From: a virus
Direction: 5' to 3' (one strand)
Virus record (IMG/VR): IMGVR_UViG_3300008267_000843
Location: 1 to 21,124 of that record
Length of the DNA stretch: 21,124 nucleotides
The notes below the pieces were generated by a model that worked only from the letters and a program-made list of their open reading frames with translations, did no database searches and was not told the DNA's origin. Each line of letters begins with the position of its first letter. Position 1 is the stretch's first letter. The translations under genes and the position numbers were made by a program. This document shows, piece by piece, positions 1-7,300 of the stretch.

Positions 1-89
1 CCGATGTGTTCATTCTGTGAAAACAAATCTCTAACTCCGTTATACCCAATCATATAGAGATTATTTCCGTCAATTAAAAGTGTTTTCAC
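1..89 (-). CDS. 5'-3' exonuclease / T4 RNase H-like (FEN family), N-terminus only
   Basis: Partial gene: the first 29 codons are present and the rest lies beyond base 1. It starts at GTG (87-89); an in-frame TAA immediately precedes the GTG, so no earlier start is possible, though an internal ATG 12 codons in exists. The peptide begins with K-T-L-L-I-D-G-N-N-L, the hydrophobic strand plus Asp typical of the metal-binding first motif of FEN/PIN-fold 5' nucleases such as T4 RNase H and the pol I 5' nuclease. In T4 this enzyme removes RNA primers and flaps during lagging-strand synthesis. Its position beyond uvsX and the SSB gene fits a replication module. The family call rests on about 29 residues, so a different FEN/PIN nuclease remains possible. 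Confidence 0.6.
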   Translation of the reverse strand, partial: MKTLLIDGNNLYMIGYNGVRDLFSQNEHI

Positions 90-130
90 TTAATCATATT
101 GTGAGGTGATAAAAAATATTGTTTCTGAAT

Positions 131-162
131 TAAGTATAGATGATAATAATAGGTAAGTCAAA
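131..162 (-). promoter_or_regulatory. Possible Bacteroidota-type promoter for the RNase H-like gene
   Basis: On the minus strand a TTTG (-33 element, 159-162) is followed after exactly 20 bases by TATACTTA (131-138), a partial match to the Bacteroidota -7 consensus TAnnTTTG. The predicted start of transcription near 124 would give a leader of about 35 bases before the GTG start. The -33 element sits directly next to the T-run of the HNH gene terminator, the same arrangement as at the gp32-like promoter. The weaker -7 box makes this a tentative call. Confidence 0.4.
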
Positions 163-163
163 T

Positions 164-192
164 AAAAAACCCCTCATTAAGAGAGGGGGGTT
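164..192 (-). terminator. Intrinsic terminator after the HNH endonuclease gene
   Basis: On the minus strand a GC-rich stem pairs CCCCTC (170-175) with GAGGGG (183-188). An alternative register pairs AACCCC (168-173) with GGGGTT (187-192). Six T residues (164-169 read on minus) follow. It lies a few bases after the stop codon of the HNH gene, so it closes the SSB-UvsX-HNH transcription unit. Confidence 0.8.
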
Positions 193-198
193 AAATTG

Positions 199-861
199 TT
201 AAATTAATATTTTATTACTCTTCTTTAAGTTTTCCTCCTCCCATAATGGTTGGAGATTTGTGTAATGACAAAGTTTGTATAGTTCTTCTTCTGTCTTTGC
301 AGATGATAATGGAATAATGTGGTCAATGTGCCATTCTGTTCTGTTTTCCCAACTCATTCCCGAAACAAACTTGTTTTCCAAATGTTCCTTTAATTCTTGT
401 GGTGAACAACCGACTATTTCAAAAGTTGTGTTTTTCTTTGTAATGTTTAAAGTAATTAAAAATTTATACATTCTAGACCTTAAATTATTAGTAAGGACAA
501 ACAAAGGGTCAATTTTCCTTCTTTCTTTCCTTTGTTGTTGTTTTCTTGGTTTATAATTTTTACGATATTCCAATCTTTTTTCAGGATTTTTTTTATACCA
601 TTCTTCCCGTAACTCTTTAACTTTTTCAGGGTTTTCTTTCCTCCATTTTTTGTGTCTGTTATAAACTGAATCTGGATTTTTTCTCGTCCAATTTCTTGTG
701 AGTTCTAAAATTTTTTCAGGATTATTTTTACGATATTCCACTGACCTTTTATTATTACACTCTTTACAGGAATATAATAACCCATCTTTAGAAGATTTTA
801 ATTTACCAAACTCACAAACATTTTTTTCTTCACCACATTTTTTACAAACTTTTGTTTCCAT
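199..861 (-). CDS. HNH homing-type endonuclease with N-terminal zinc ribbon
   Basis: A 220-residue DNA endonuclease of the phage free-standing HNH type. The N-terminus has two Cys pairs (C6-x2-C9 and C32-x2-C35), a likely zinc ribbon. Residues about 43-105 hold four imperfect basic repeats of roughly 16 residues built on a K-N-P-E-K core, probably a DNA-contacting helical array. The C-terminal HNH nuclease has W-H-I-D-H (H178, D180, H181), then N-L-Q-P (N202) and a final Asn (N211), the expected metal and catalytic positions. It begins inside the 3' end of the small ribbon-helix-helix-like gene (20-base overlap) and ends just before a terminator. It sits between uvsX and the RNase H-like gene, a typical insertion site for a selfish nuclease between replication genes. 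Its target cannot be told from this window. Confidence 0.85.
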   Translation of the reverse strand: METKVCKKCGEEKNVCEFGKLKSSKDGLLYSCKECNNKRSVEYRKNNPEKILELTRNWTRKNPDSVYNRHKKWRKENPEKVKELREEWYKKNPEKRLEYRKNYKPRKQQQRKERRKIDPLFVLTNNLRSRMYKFLITLNITKKNTTFEIVGCSPQELKEHLENKFVSGMSWENRTEWHIDHIIPLSSAKTEEELYKLCHYTNLQPLWEEENLKKSNKILI

Positions 862-1003
862 TTTTTATATATTCTTTCAATAGTTTATTAACAAGGGAAG
901 AAAGATTTATTGATTTATCTTTAAAGTATTGTGGTAGTTCTGGGTCAACCGAAACACCTATTTTAACTTTTTTTTCAATTTCTTTAATTTTCTTTCTTCC
1001 CAT
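842..1003 (-). CDS. Small ribbon-helix-helix-like protein (53 aa)
   Basis: A 53-residue ORF beginning at ATG 1001-1003 and ending at TAA 842-844. A very basic N-terminus (residues 2-14) is followed by K-I-G-V-S-V-D-P-E, a short beta strand. Then come two predicted helices, the second containing L-S-S-L-V-N-K-L-L-K-E-Y. This strand-helix-helix layout is that of the MetJ/Arc/CopG DNA-binding fold. Its end overlaps the start of the HNH gene by 20 bases, so the two are probably translated as a coupled pair. It may be a repressor of the nuclease gene or an accessory DNA-binding protein; that is inference. No Shine-Dalgarno is visible, as elsewhere in the window. Confidence 0.65.
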   Translation of the reverse strand: MGRKKIKEIEKKVKIGVSVDPELPQYFKDKSINLSSLVNKLLKEYIKNGNKSL

Positions 1004-1054
1004 ATATAATAAATATCTACAACTTAATAAAAAGTGGAATTATTATAACTTTTT

Positions 1055-2050
1055 TTATTCTGTTATCTCCACTTCTTCATTTTCTTCGAGAGCTATTTCT
1101 CCATCACCAGAAAGTATTGCGTTCCAGTATTGTGAGTAATCTTTCTTATATTTTTCCAAATCTTCTTTGGTGTCTTTGATATAACCATTGTGAACTGCAA
1201 TAATCTTTCCATCTTTATAACCCAAACCATTTACGTGGTTTTTAAGGATGGAAACTTTTGTTCTTACCGCATAAGATACTGTTCTACCATTTTTTGTTGC
1301 TGTGATGTGATTGATTCCCGCATTCTTTTGATTACCAAATAAAAACACCAACGATGACGCCAACCATAATGCCTCCCCACCTTTCGCCTTGATAGTGGGT
1401 TGTCCAAAAGGATTATCCGGCAGCTCAACCCAAGGTTGGTTTACTACAACCAAAGTGTTATAATATGGATATTCTTCTTTTTTTGATTTAGTGATACGTG
1501 AATGAACCCCCATACCAATTCTATCGGCCAATGCAGATGCCGTATGCATTTTTCCCCCTTTACCTTCAAATGTCATTTTACAAGGAATAGACCCCACAGA
1601 ATCCCATAAGAATAATAAGTTATACGGAACCTCACCTTTTTCTTGAGCATCCAATATTTCATTAATAAAATCTGTCGCCTGCTCAATATAATCAAACGAA
1701 TCATTAAAGATAAAATCTCCATCCCATTCTCCGTTCTCGTTCTTTGTTGCTTGTAATCCCAACTCAACGGCGTGGTCCCACGACCATTTCTTTTCTGTTA
1801 TAATGAATACAGGTAGATGTCCCTTCTTTTGTGCATCCGCGGCCGCCATAATCATTGCAGTTGTTTTACTACTATTACTATGTCCCAAGAACATATTAAT
1901 TCCTCCCATTACGGGACCCGGTATTCCACAAGCGTTATGAAACGCTTCACCACAATTATAGTAGTTTGTTTCTTTATATTTTGTTTTGGTTGAGAACTTA
2001 TCTTTTATGTTCCCAATTCCACCAATATCTTTTTTCTTAATTCCTGCCAT
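1055..2050 (-). CDS. uvsX: UvsX/RecA-like recombinase
   Basis: A 331-residue strand-exchange ATPase that would form filaments on single-stranded DNA for recombination-dependent replication and repair. The Walker A loop is G-H-S-N-S-S-K-T-T (residues 56-64), the catalytic Glu is likely E86 in I-I-T-E, and Walker B is L-L-F-L-W-D-S (145-151). A later V-V-V-N-Q-P-W segment corresponds to the strand and loop 2 entry of RecA proteins, followed by G-G-E-A-L-W, like the RecA G-G-N-A-L-K motif. The length is between E. coli RecA (about 350) and shorter phage versions, and T4 UvsX is about 390. The extreme C-terminus is acidic (E-E-N-E-E-V-E-I-T-E). It is co-directional with, and 34 bases from, the upstream acidic-tail gene, in one operon with the SSB gene. 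Confidence 0.9.
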   Translation of the reverse strand: MAGIKKKDIGGIGNIKDKFSTKTKYKETNYYNCGEAFHNACGIPGPVMGGINMFLGHSNSSKTTAMIMAAADAQKKGHLPVFIITEKKWSWDHAVELGLQATKNENGEWDGDFIFNDSFDYIEQATDFINEILDAQEKGEVPYNLLFLWDSVGSIPCKMTFEGKGGKMHTASALADRIGMGVHSRITKSKKEEYPYYNTLVVVNQPWVELPDNPFGQPTIKAKGGEALWLASSLVFLFGNQKNAGINHITATKNGRTVSYAVRTKVSILKNHVNGLGYKDGKIIAVHNGYIKDTKEDLEKYKKDYSQYWNAILSGDGEIALEENEEVEITE

Positions 2051-2084
2051 GATATAAATTATGAATTGAATTTATTTTATAAAA

Positions 2085-2447
2085 TTATTCTTCGTCCTCT
2101 TCTTCTTCGTCTTCATCATCTTCTTCTACATCTTCGTAATCATCTTCCGAATTATCCCAATCGTAGGTGTTTTGAGTATCTTCTTGTTCTGTTAAAGAAT
2201 CTTCTAGAATTTTTTCAATCTTTTCGCACATTAGTTCGAATGATTTAGAAATCTTTCCGATTTTAAATGCCATCTCTACGAGAGTTAAATCGGACTCAGA
2301 CGCGAGAGATTCCAATTCACCATGAGGATTATCCCATCTCAAAATTGATTTAATCTCATCGTATTGTTCTTCTGTCATACTTGAGTATGATGGTTTCACC
2401 ACTTCTTTCATTTTTGGTGCTGCTTTCTTTTTTGCTTTTTTTGACAT
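2085..2447 (-). CDS. Unknown 120-aa protein with strongly acidic C-terminal tail
   Basis: I do not recognise the family. A lysine- and alanine-rich basic N-terminus (residues 1-15) is followed by a predicted helical region (about 25-85). From about residue 86 comes an Asp/Glu-rich tail in which nearly every one of the last 25 residues is acidic. The charge split (basic head, acidic tail) would suit a protein that contacts both DNA and a basic DNA-binding partner. It lies between the SSB gene and uvsX, the place where a mediator of recombinase loading would be expected, but no sequence motif of T4 UvsY is visible. A low-complexity tail makes homology calls unreliable. Confidence 0.75.
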   Translation of the reverse strand: MSKKAKKKAAPKMKEVVKPSYSSMTEEQYDEIKSILRWDNPHGELESLASESDLTLVEMAFKIGKISKSFELMCEKIEKILEDSLTEQEDTQNTYDWDNSEDDYEDVEEDDEDEEEEDEE

Positions 2448-2481
2448 AAAATATTTTTTTATTTGTTTTTATTTAAAATTA

Positions 2482-2501
2482 GGGGTGGGGTATCCCACCC
2501 C
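2482..2501 (-). terminator. GC-rich hairpin after the SSB gene, probably a partial terminator
   Basis: A perfect 8-bp inverted repeat (GGGGTGGG with CCCACCCC, 4-base loop) lies 12 bases after the stop codon of the gp32-like gene. On the minus strand the following bases are AT-rich but lack an unbroken T-run, so it may only attenuate transcription or protect the 3' end of the abundant SSB message. No new promoter is visible before the next gene, which must therefore depend on read-through. Confidence 0.55.
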
Positions 2502-2513
2502 CTTTGTGAGAAA

Positions 2514-3362
2514 TTAGAATGGTAACTCTGTGTCCGGTTCTTCGTCGGCTTGTGGGTCAACATATGATTTAGATTTTGAACTACCACCCATAGAGGTTGT
2601 AGATTCTTCGTCATCACCATAAACATAACCGCCTTTTTCTGAATCCCATTTTGGTGTCTTACCTTGTGCAATTGCTTCAAGATACTCAACAGGTTTTTTA
2701 GAATAAACATCATTCCAAGTAAGTGGGTCATTAATCCATTCTTTCATCAAATCTTTGTCTTCTGAAAGTGGTTGGACATCATCATACATAATTGTAGATA
2801 CGGAAGTGTATTCTTTACCTTTACCGGTTTTAGATTTGGTTAATTCAATAATCAAATCACGTCCTTTTTCGGCATCGGTGATATCACCTTTGTTTCTCCA
2901 AATTGGAATGATTTTATCAAGGATACCATCATTCTTGTAATTGTGTTTGAATCTCCAGAACTTTGGTCCGTCCTGCTCATTATCACGGTCGATAACTTTA
3001 ACAATATAAAACTTACGAGATTTATACTGCTTGGCAAGTTCTTTATCAGATTCTTTACCGGTAGACATCAACTCTTCATAAACTTCATTAAGAGGTGAAC
3101 GTTCGTTGTTATTTTTTCCCGGGTCATAGAACTTTTGCCATTGACCTCCAACTTGGATTTCGTGATACCAAGCTTCTTTAAATGGTGAGGAACCATCCGG
3201 AGTAGGTAGGATTCTGATTCTTCTTTGTCCTGACTTTTCTTTATCAGAAAGAAGAAGAGCAAAATACTTTTTCATTCTTTCGTCTTGCGACATTTTGTTT
3301 TGGGCCCCGCCCCCTTGTGTAGATTTCTCATACTGTGCCAATACGGCGTCGAGTGAACTCAT
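2514..3362 (-). CDS. gp32-like single-stranded DNA-binding protein
   Basis: A 282-residue SSB of the T4 gp32 type that would coat single-stranded DNA at the phage replication fork. The OB-fold core starts at R-R-I-R-I-L-P-T-P (about 47-55), which matches the V-I-R-F-L-P-S region of gp32, followed by aromatic W65/Y66/H67 and W75/F78/Y79. The CPVC part of the gp32 zinc site appears replaced by S89-P-L-N92, and the whole protein contains no Cys, so it should be zinc-free. The C-terminus is a Ser/Gly-rich linker and an acidic tip ending D-E-E-P-D-T-E-L-P-F, reminiscent of the D-D-D-I-P-F tip of bacterial SSB. T4 gp32 is 301 residues. It is the first gene after a well-matched promoter and heads an operon with the acidic-tail gene and uvsX. 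Confidence 0.85.
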   Translation of the reverse strand: MSSLDAVLAQYEKSTQGGGAQNKMSQDERMKKYFALLLSDKEKSGQRRIRILPTPDGSSPFKEAWYHEIQVGGQWQKFYDPGKNNNERSPLNEVYEELMSTGKESDKELAKQYKSRKFYIVKVIDRDNEQDGPKFWRFKHNYKNDGILDKIIPIWRNKGDITDAEKGRDLIIELTKSKTGKGKEYTSVSTIMYDDVQPLSEDKDLMKEWINDPLTWNDVYSKKPVEYLEAIAQGKTPKWDSEKGGYVYGDDEESTTSMGGSSKSKSYVDPQADEEPDTELPF

Positions 3363-3395
3363 AGCTTTTAAATTTTAAAAAGTTAATTAATATCT

Positions 3396-3427
3396 CAAAG
3401 ATAAACATAAATACCGAACATGTCAAA
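3396..3427 (-). promoter_or_regulatory. Bacteroidota-type promoter for the SSB-uvsX operon
   Basis: On the minus strand TTTG (3424-3427) and TATCTTTG (3396-3403) are separated by exactly 20 bases. Both boxes match the known Bacteroidota primary sigma consensus (TTTG, 19-21 bases, TAnnTTTG). The transcript would start near 3389, about 27 bases before the ATG of the gp32-like gene. The -33 box adjoins the T-run of the tail-module terminator. This implies transcription by the host sigma factor, hence early or middle expression. Confidence 0.8.
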
Positions 3428-3428
3428 T

Positions 3429-3462
3429 AAAAAAAAAGGTATCACGTTTTGTGATACCTTTT
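3429..3462 (-). terminator. Strong intrinsic terminator ending the tail module
   Basis: A perfect 12-bp inverted repeat (3434-3445 with 3451-3462, 5-base loop) is followed on the minus strand by a run of nine T residues (3429-3437, partly within the stem). It sits about 20 bases after the stop codon of the proline-rich coiled-coil gene and separates the tail operon from the SSB operon. Confidence 0.9.
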
Positions 3463-3482
3463 AAGTGTTAAAAATTTAATCT

Positions 3483-4121
3483 TTATTTTGTAAATTCTGT
3501 TTCATCTGTTGGTAGAAAAGTGTCTTTAATTTCACTGTCAGAAATATCTGTTACATCATCTGATGTTAAAACATAATCAGTTTTTCCGGTTTTTTCAAAT
3601 TCATCTTGCTTATCATTAAAAAAATCAGAAAGTTTTTGGTTGAATGGATAAGAATCGTATTTTCTCAAATCCAATTTTTCTTGTGGTGATTTTTCTCTAT
3701 ATTTCTCTATTTTATTTTCGAGTGTGTTAAGTTTCGCAACAATAGAATCCATATCCTTTAACTTAGCTTCTAAATTAGATAATTGAGAAAATAAGTTATT
3801 GAAGTATTCTTCTTGTTTCTTTTCTATGTTCTCTTGTGATTTTACAAGGTCTGTGATTTCCAATTCTTCGGTTTCACCTTCTCCTTCCTCTGAGTTTCCT
3901 TTATCATCAATTTTTGTTACCTCGTCGTCAGTTTCAACATCAATTGGTTGTGGTTCGGATTCGGGTGTTGATTCCGCTCCCGGAGCCGGTGGTGGGGGTG
4001 CCCCTGCTTCGGCACCAGGTGCTGGTGGAGCGGGTGGTGGTGGAACTTCTTGTTCATTCAAGTATTTGTTTATACTTCTATATCTTTCAATTTCACTAAT
4101 AATTTTTTTATCTATTGACAT
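3483..4121 (-). CDS. Unknown 212-aa protein with Pro/Ala-rich linker and coiled coil
   Basis: No family recognised. A short predicted helix (1-24, rich in I-E-R-Y-R-S-I-N) leads into a Pro/Ala/Gly-rich stretch with two P-P-P-P-A-P type repeats (about 27-55), then an acidic Glu/Asp segment (56-90). A predicted coiled coil (about 92-145) has heptad-spaced Leu and Ile. The rest is charged and ends in a Thr/Asp-rich tail. It starts within three bases of the end of the preceding 74-aa gene, so the two are translationally coupled. It is the last gene of the tail unit, which suggests a virion or assembly role such as a fibrous or linker protein, but nothing in the sequence proves this. Confidence 0.75.
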   Translation of the reverse strand: MSIDKKIISEIERYRSINKYLNEQEVPPPPAPPAPGAEAGAPPPPAPGAESTPESEPQPIDVETDDEVTKIDDKGNSEEGEGETEELEITDLVKSQENIEKKQEEYFNNLFSQLSNLEAKLKDMDSIVAKLNTLENKIEKYREKSPQEKLDLRKYDSYPFNQKLSDFFNDKQDEFEKTGKTDYVLTSDDVTDISDSEIKDTFLPTDETEFTK

Positions 4122-4123
4122 TT

Positions 4124-4348
4124 TTAATCATTTAACAATTGCTTTATACCTTTTACGGTTTCTACTTTTACTTTTCTGTTTGCGGTTACTTGATGACCTG
4201 CTCTTTCGATTAGTCCATCTTTTTCTCTGACAACATAGCAATCACCTGTTTCTAAGTCACAAACTTCCTTAGTTCCATTACCCATAGATTGTTCTGAGTA
4301 TTGACCTTGTTTACCTAAGTAGTTGTTTAATTTTTGTGTTAAGTCCAT
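4124..4348 (-). CDS. Unknown 74-aa protein
   Basis: No family recognised. A short N-terminal helix (about 1-12) is followed by a compact, probably beta-rich part with two Cys (C-D-L-E-T-G-D-C, about residues 30-37) and V-V-R-E-K-D-G-L-I-E-R, and then a basic C-terminal helix. The two close Cys could form a disulfide or half a metal site. It lies between the giant hub gene and the proline-rich gene with tight spacing on both sides. A copy of the TATTTATA motif (4363-4370) is 14 bases upstream of its start, as for two larger tail genes. Confidence 0.7.
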   Translation of the reverse strand: MDLTQKLNNYLGKQGQYSEQSMGNGTKEVCDLETGDCYVVREKDGLIERAGHQVTANRKVKVETVKGIKQLLND

Positions 4349-4362
4349 AAAAATAATTTATT

Positions 4363-4370
4363 TATAAATA
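4363..4370 (-). promoter_or_regulatory. TATTTATA motif, candidate late promoter element
   Basis: The motif lies 14 bases before the start codon of the 74-aa gene, in the only gap after the giant hub gene. Here it is part of a self-complementary TATTTATAAATA, so the T4 late-promoter word TATAAATA also reads on the minus strand. The repetition at the same spacing elsewhere supports function, but AT-rich chance matches are possible. Confidence 0.35.
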
Positions 4371-4380
4371 TCATAAAAAG

Positions 4381-7300
4381 TTAAATAGTTATAGAACTAT
4401 TAACCGAAAAGATTTTTTGTGTTCTTATTAGGTTTCCTTGTGCATCTTTAGTCTCGTCTAAACTACCGTTTGGTAATACCGGATTTGCATAGACATCATA
4501 TTCCAATGGAACTATTCCACTGACTCCAGCATCTGTATTGCAACTCTGTAAAGCATCTTGTAATGGTGTAAAAATAGCTTGTTGTTTATCGTCAGTTATT
4601 CGACCAGGTTCTGAAAGGTCTCCACTAGAACTACATGGTGTGTTACTGAATATTTGTCCTTTTGTTAGGAATATTTCCCATAAACCGACATTTGGTTTAA
4701 TTGAAACAATAATTTGATTGTCATTTCCTTGGACAGTAACTCTTCGAACATTAAAAATATCTTGTCCTGGTGGTAAAACAATTGGTCTCGGTGATGGTGT
4801 TGGTGTGGGGAATATTTCTTGGTAATTTGGACCATCAACTAACTTTTCAACGTTTTGAATAGTAATTCCATCGGTTTTAGCAACATTTAAAGCTTGAATT
4901 AGTTTATCTCTAATTGGTTTGTAAATTGTTAGTCTGTTTGTTTCAAAAGTAGTTTTATTGACTGTTGTATAATCCCATTCTGTGACATAGAACTGATGTA
5001 AACCTATTAAATCAGATATTTGTATTGTTTTAGCCTCTAATCTATCCCTTAAGAATCCTACAAATAAATCAACTGTTTTGAAGTTAGCTGCGGGAATTGT
5101 TATCTTACCGTTGAGACTTTGAGTTTCAACACACGAATATTGTTTCATGAAAGCTCCTCGTTCAAAGGTTGGACTGTAATCTTTTTCTAAAGAGATTAAC
5201 GCGTAATTATTATTGAATGAATTAAATCCTTCTTCGGGTTTTTCACATGTTCTTAGGAAGCACAAAGCGTAAATAATTGCTTGTAGGTTTGAGTCCGCAG
5301 GTATTGCACTTTTTATCTTTGCAACTAAATCACTTCTATTAATTACTGTTTGTGTATAGGCGGTTGATACGAATCCGTTTCTATTTGTCGGGGCGCCAGT
5401 ATTACTAGCCCCTTGAACACTTGATGAGGTCTTTGTTAAGTTGGATGATGCGGAAGATGTTCCTTTTTCGTCGGTTTTATTTACGAGAGCCTTTTCGAGT
5501 TTTGTTAGTAAATTTTGATTTATACTTTGAAGGAAACTATCTATTGCAGGTAAGTCGAACACACCTTGTCTAACACCTTTAAATGTTGTTTGGAATTGAC
5601 CAGGGGTTATGACATGTTCAACATCAGTAATAAAATATGGACCATTAAACATTGGAACGTGTCTAAGGTTAAAATACATGGTTGGTTGAATCATTGCATT
5701 ACCTAAACATACAACTTGACATCCGTAACTTCTTTGACTGTAATAATTATATAACCCCACATTCTGTGTTGACGACTGCCTTCCTCCCGCTTGTTCTATC
5801 ATGTTCACTAAATTCTGAACACTTTCACTCGTCCCTTTACCATTATCTTGAGACACTGAAAAATTAGAAAAAACATTTTGATTTCTTATACCTATATCTA
5901 CGGTAAATCCAACACATCTATTTGACTGAGCCCAATCTTTCCTTTTTTGTTTTTCATTTAAATCTTCAATCAATGGATTACTTTTATCTAATTGTATTCC
6001 ATCACTTCTAAATAAATAATTTTTACTTTCCGGTAATTCTACATAATTTGCTGGTCGACCAACGAAGAAACAAACCATTTTTGGACCGGCCTCCCTATAA
6101 TCCACATTTAAAAAAGTCCCCCACATATTATCCGCAAACTCTAATGAATTACCAGTCGGGGTTGAAACTCCGTCTACATTTTGTATATTATAAAAATTAA
6201 CATATGCAGGTAAGTTCATTATTACAAAATTATTCTCATAAAGAATATTTGCAATAAATGTATAAACACTCATCTTCATACTCATTTCTTTATTTAGATA
6301 TTTTTTCAAACTGAAAATATCTAAATATAAAGTATCCCCTATGTTTCGCGACGCTTTATCTAAGAAAAGAATGTCCTCAAAAAAGGTTTTGTTTTTATAA
6401 TCACCACCCGCAATCCACTTGTCATTCAACGCTTTAAATACGTTTTCATATAAGTCTACTTTAGTTTGTTGTCCACTTATTTTTGAATCTATTGTTTTTT
6501 CAGGGACTTCATTGTAATTTGGTAAATCTTTTTGAATTTTCGCCAAAATCCCATCCAAAGTATCCGTTTGTATTTTATTACAATCAGTTAAATAGTTATT
6601 CAATAAAGTATTGAATTGAGTGCTATTAAATGTTGGTTTATTAAGTTTTTGGGTTGCGTATATTTTTATCAATTGGTATAGGTCTTTTATATTTTCTACC
6701 GAAAACTCAATATTGTTGTCAATGAAGAAGTCAGTAATATATGAACCATTATTAGAATATTTTAAACCGTCGATTGTTGAAAATCCGACATACTCTTCTA
6801 ACGCCACCCATTCATTAAAATAACTATTTTTTGATTGTATTAAAGTTGTTGTCCCACCTTTTGACGGTAAACTTCCTGCTAAGTAAGGTTTGAAAAACTT
6901 TGGATTTACTAAACTACCTGATTGTATTGCTTGGGCGGCTTGTTGAACCGCTAGAAATCCATTAAATACAGGTCTATTTAGAAAAGAATCAAAAATATAT
7001 CTATCATAATTTGATGGATTACCATATTTTAAAATCACATCATACTCCAAAAATTTCAAAATTATCGAACTGAAGTTTCCAAGTTGGTCATCTATTGAAT
7101 CCAAGAAATAGGTTTCATTAGTAACCCCATCGATTGGTTTGTCAATAACCATTAGGGTTCTCATGAGTGATTGAAAATTTCTATAGGTTAGATTTGGATT
7201 ACTTGTTTGTTGACCAATTGATGGGTTTTGTGTTGGTTCATATTGTAATTTATCAACAGATTTAGAAAAGTTTTTAAACTCAAATTCGAATGAGTCTAAA

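Noticed and set aside
852-1139. Plus-strand ORF of 95 codons
   Set aside because: Lies opposite the ribbon-helix-helix-like gene and the uvsX 3' end, is rich in Phe/Ser/Ile, and has no recognisable motif.
3420-3470. Inverted repeat as an attachment site or operator
   Set aside because: Stem, loop, T-run and position after a stop codon fit an intrinsic terminator completely.
3799-4230. Plus-strand ORF of 143 codons rich in Gly, Ala and Ser
   Set aside because: It is the reverse complement of the Pro/Ala-rich linker and acidic segments of the minus-strand gene; low complexity and no neighbours on that strand.
5240-5400. Possible peptidoglycan hydrolase at the C-terminal helical region of the giant hub protein (A-L-C-F-L-R-T-C-E ... 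F-N-N-N-Y-A-L)
   Set aside because: The pattern is loosely like glucosaminidase or transglycosylase folds, but no catalytic Glu with the expected context could be assigned.
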